Part shown: positions 6,700 through 6,972 of the stretch, in pieces | Numbering within the stretch: position 1 is the first letter of the stretch | How the letters are laid out: the number at the start of each line of letters is the position of its first letter | Assembly: GCA_017880985.1 (NCBI GenBank) | Contig: JADGRK010000131.1 | Location: 1 to 6,972 of the forward strand | Origin: Rhodoferax sp. | Lineage (GTDB): Bacteria; Pseudomonadota; Gammaproteobacteria; Burkholderiales; Burkholderiaceae_C | Length of the DNA: 6,972 nucleotides | Direction: 5' to 3' | Translations under genes and position numbers: made by a program | Notes under the pieces: model-generated | The model's input: only the letters and a program-made list of their open reading frames with translations | What the model was told of the DNA's origin: nothing | Databases searched by the model: none

Positions 6700-6728
6700 A
6701 CTATAAGGAGAGTTATTCATAATAAAAA
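6700..6728 (-). promoter_or_regulatory. Probable cbbM promoter
   Basis: On the - strand, TATAGT (complement of 6700-6705) matches five of six bases of the sigma-70 -10 element and lies 34 bases from the cbbM ATG. At the matching distance (17-base spacer) only the poor -35 TTTTTA (complement of 6723-6728) is present, as expected for an activator-dependent promoter. The position is inferred from sequence only. Confidence 0.4.
6713..6725. promoter_or_regulatory. LysR-type (CbbR-like) operator candidate
   Basis: TTATTCATAATAA is a dyad, TTATT and AATAA around three bases. It fits the LysR T-N11-A rule and the CbbR-type TNA-N7-TNA pattern (TTA, seven bases, TAA). It lies between the presumed -10 and -35 elements of cbbM. 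A second, non-symmetric TNA-N7-TNA match overlaps it at 6720-6732, and ATTAA/TTAAT arms lie at 6734-6738 and 6747-6751. Such matches are easier to get by chance in AT-rich DNA. Confidence 0.4.
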
Positions 6729-6763
6729 TTCAAATTAATTTCTTGTTTAATCAGTTTTTTGTG

Positions 6764-6972
6764 ATGTGTTGCAGCCGGGCGGGATTTCTTGACCATTCCT
6801 TGAACTGCAGCTTTCGGAGTGTTCCGCCTGCTGAGTTGATCGTGGCCACATCACACGACGGGCTGGATCTGACGCGGTCGAGCCCGGGCTTGAATGAACT
6901 GCACGCCAAGCGGGAGTCGCGCCATAAGACTGACAAGCTGCGCGAGGCCCTGCTACAACTGGCTGACGACTG
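6764..6972 (+). CDS. Unidentified reading frame, cut by the window end
   Basis: I do not recognise this product. One + strand frame is open from ATG 6764 (or GTG 6761) to the window end, about 69 residues, while the other two + frames have several stops. From about 6842 the codons end mostly in G or C, as in real genes of this window, and the translation has a charged, helix-like part (RHKTDKLREALLQLADD). The first 26 codons are less gene-like, so GTG 6842, with a weak GAG at 6833-6835, may be the true start. The opposite strand also has an open frame here, but it reads as a Ser/Arg/Cys-rich shadow. It does not start like a LysR protein, so it is not a visible cbbR. It may be a gene start, a remnant or chance. 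Confidence 0.25.
   Translation, partial: MCCSRAGFLDHSLNCSFRSVPPAELIVATSHDGLDLTRSSPGLNELHAKRESRHKTDKLREALLQLADD

Noticed and set aside
6755..6760. T-run as a terminator of a + strand transcript
   Set aside because: The preceding inverted repeat is only A and T pairs, and no + strand gene ends here.
1..6972. CRISPR array, tRNA, rRNA or insertion-sequence ends
   Set aside because: I saw no regularly spaced repeats, no tRNA-like or rRNA-like sequence, and no terminal inverted repeats around a transposase.

Overview
The window holds most of a thiosulfate-oxidation (Sox) gene cluster on the + strand and, facing it on the - strand, a form II RuBisCO gene. This pairing points to a sulfur-oxidising autotroph. 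The order soxY-Z-A-X-B, a single-haem SoxA, a long lipoprotein-type SoxX and a Lys-Arg Tat motif in SoxB suggest a betaproteobacterium, perhaps Burkholderiales or Comamonadaceae. That taxonomic guess is inference from gene features, not a database match.

Layout. Positions 1-412 carry soxY, whose 5' end lies outside the window. Then come soxZ (464-775), soxA (856-1659), soxX (1672-2319) and soxB (2429-4165), all on the + strand with short gaps, most likely one transcript. A Tat-exported thioredoxin-fold protein with a CPFC site (4194-4697) and an exported DsrE-family protein (4783-5247) continue the same direction. After a 38-base convergent gap comes cbbM (5286-6665, - strand). The last 307 bases hold an AT-rich cbbM promoter region with a LysR/CbbR-type dyad, followed by an unidentified + strand reading frame cut by the window end.

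How the genes work together. SoxYZ carries the sulfur substrate on the C-terminal GGCGG cysteine of SoxY. SoxAX oxidatively joins thiosulfate to that cysteine, and SoxB hydrolyses off the terminal sulfone as sulfate. The thioredoxin-like protein probably keeps thiols in the Sox proteins in the right redox state. The DsrE-like protein may bind or relay sulfur on its one cysteine, but its role is not established. Electrons from this oxidation would support CO2 fixation through the CbbM RuBisCO. soxCD is not in the window and may lie upstream of soxY.

The most notable structure not explained by the genes is a pair of tandem hairpins in the last codons of soxB, with a third, mutually exclusive pairing between them, directly before the start region of the thioredoxin gene. 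I see no wholly new gene system: the genes are recognisable, apart from the partial frame at the right edge.
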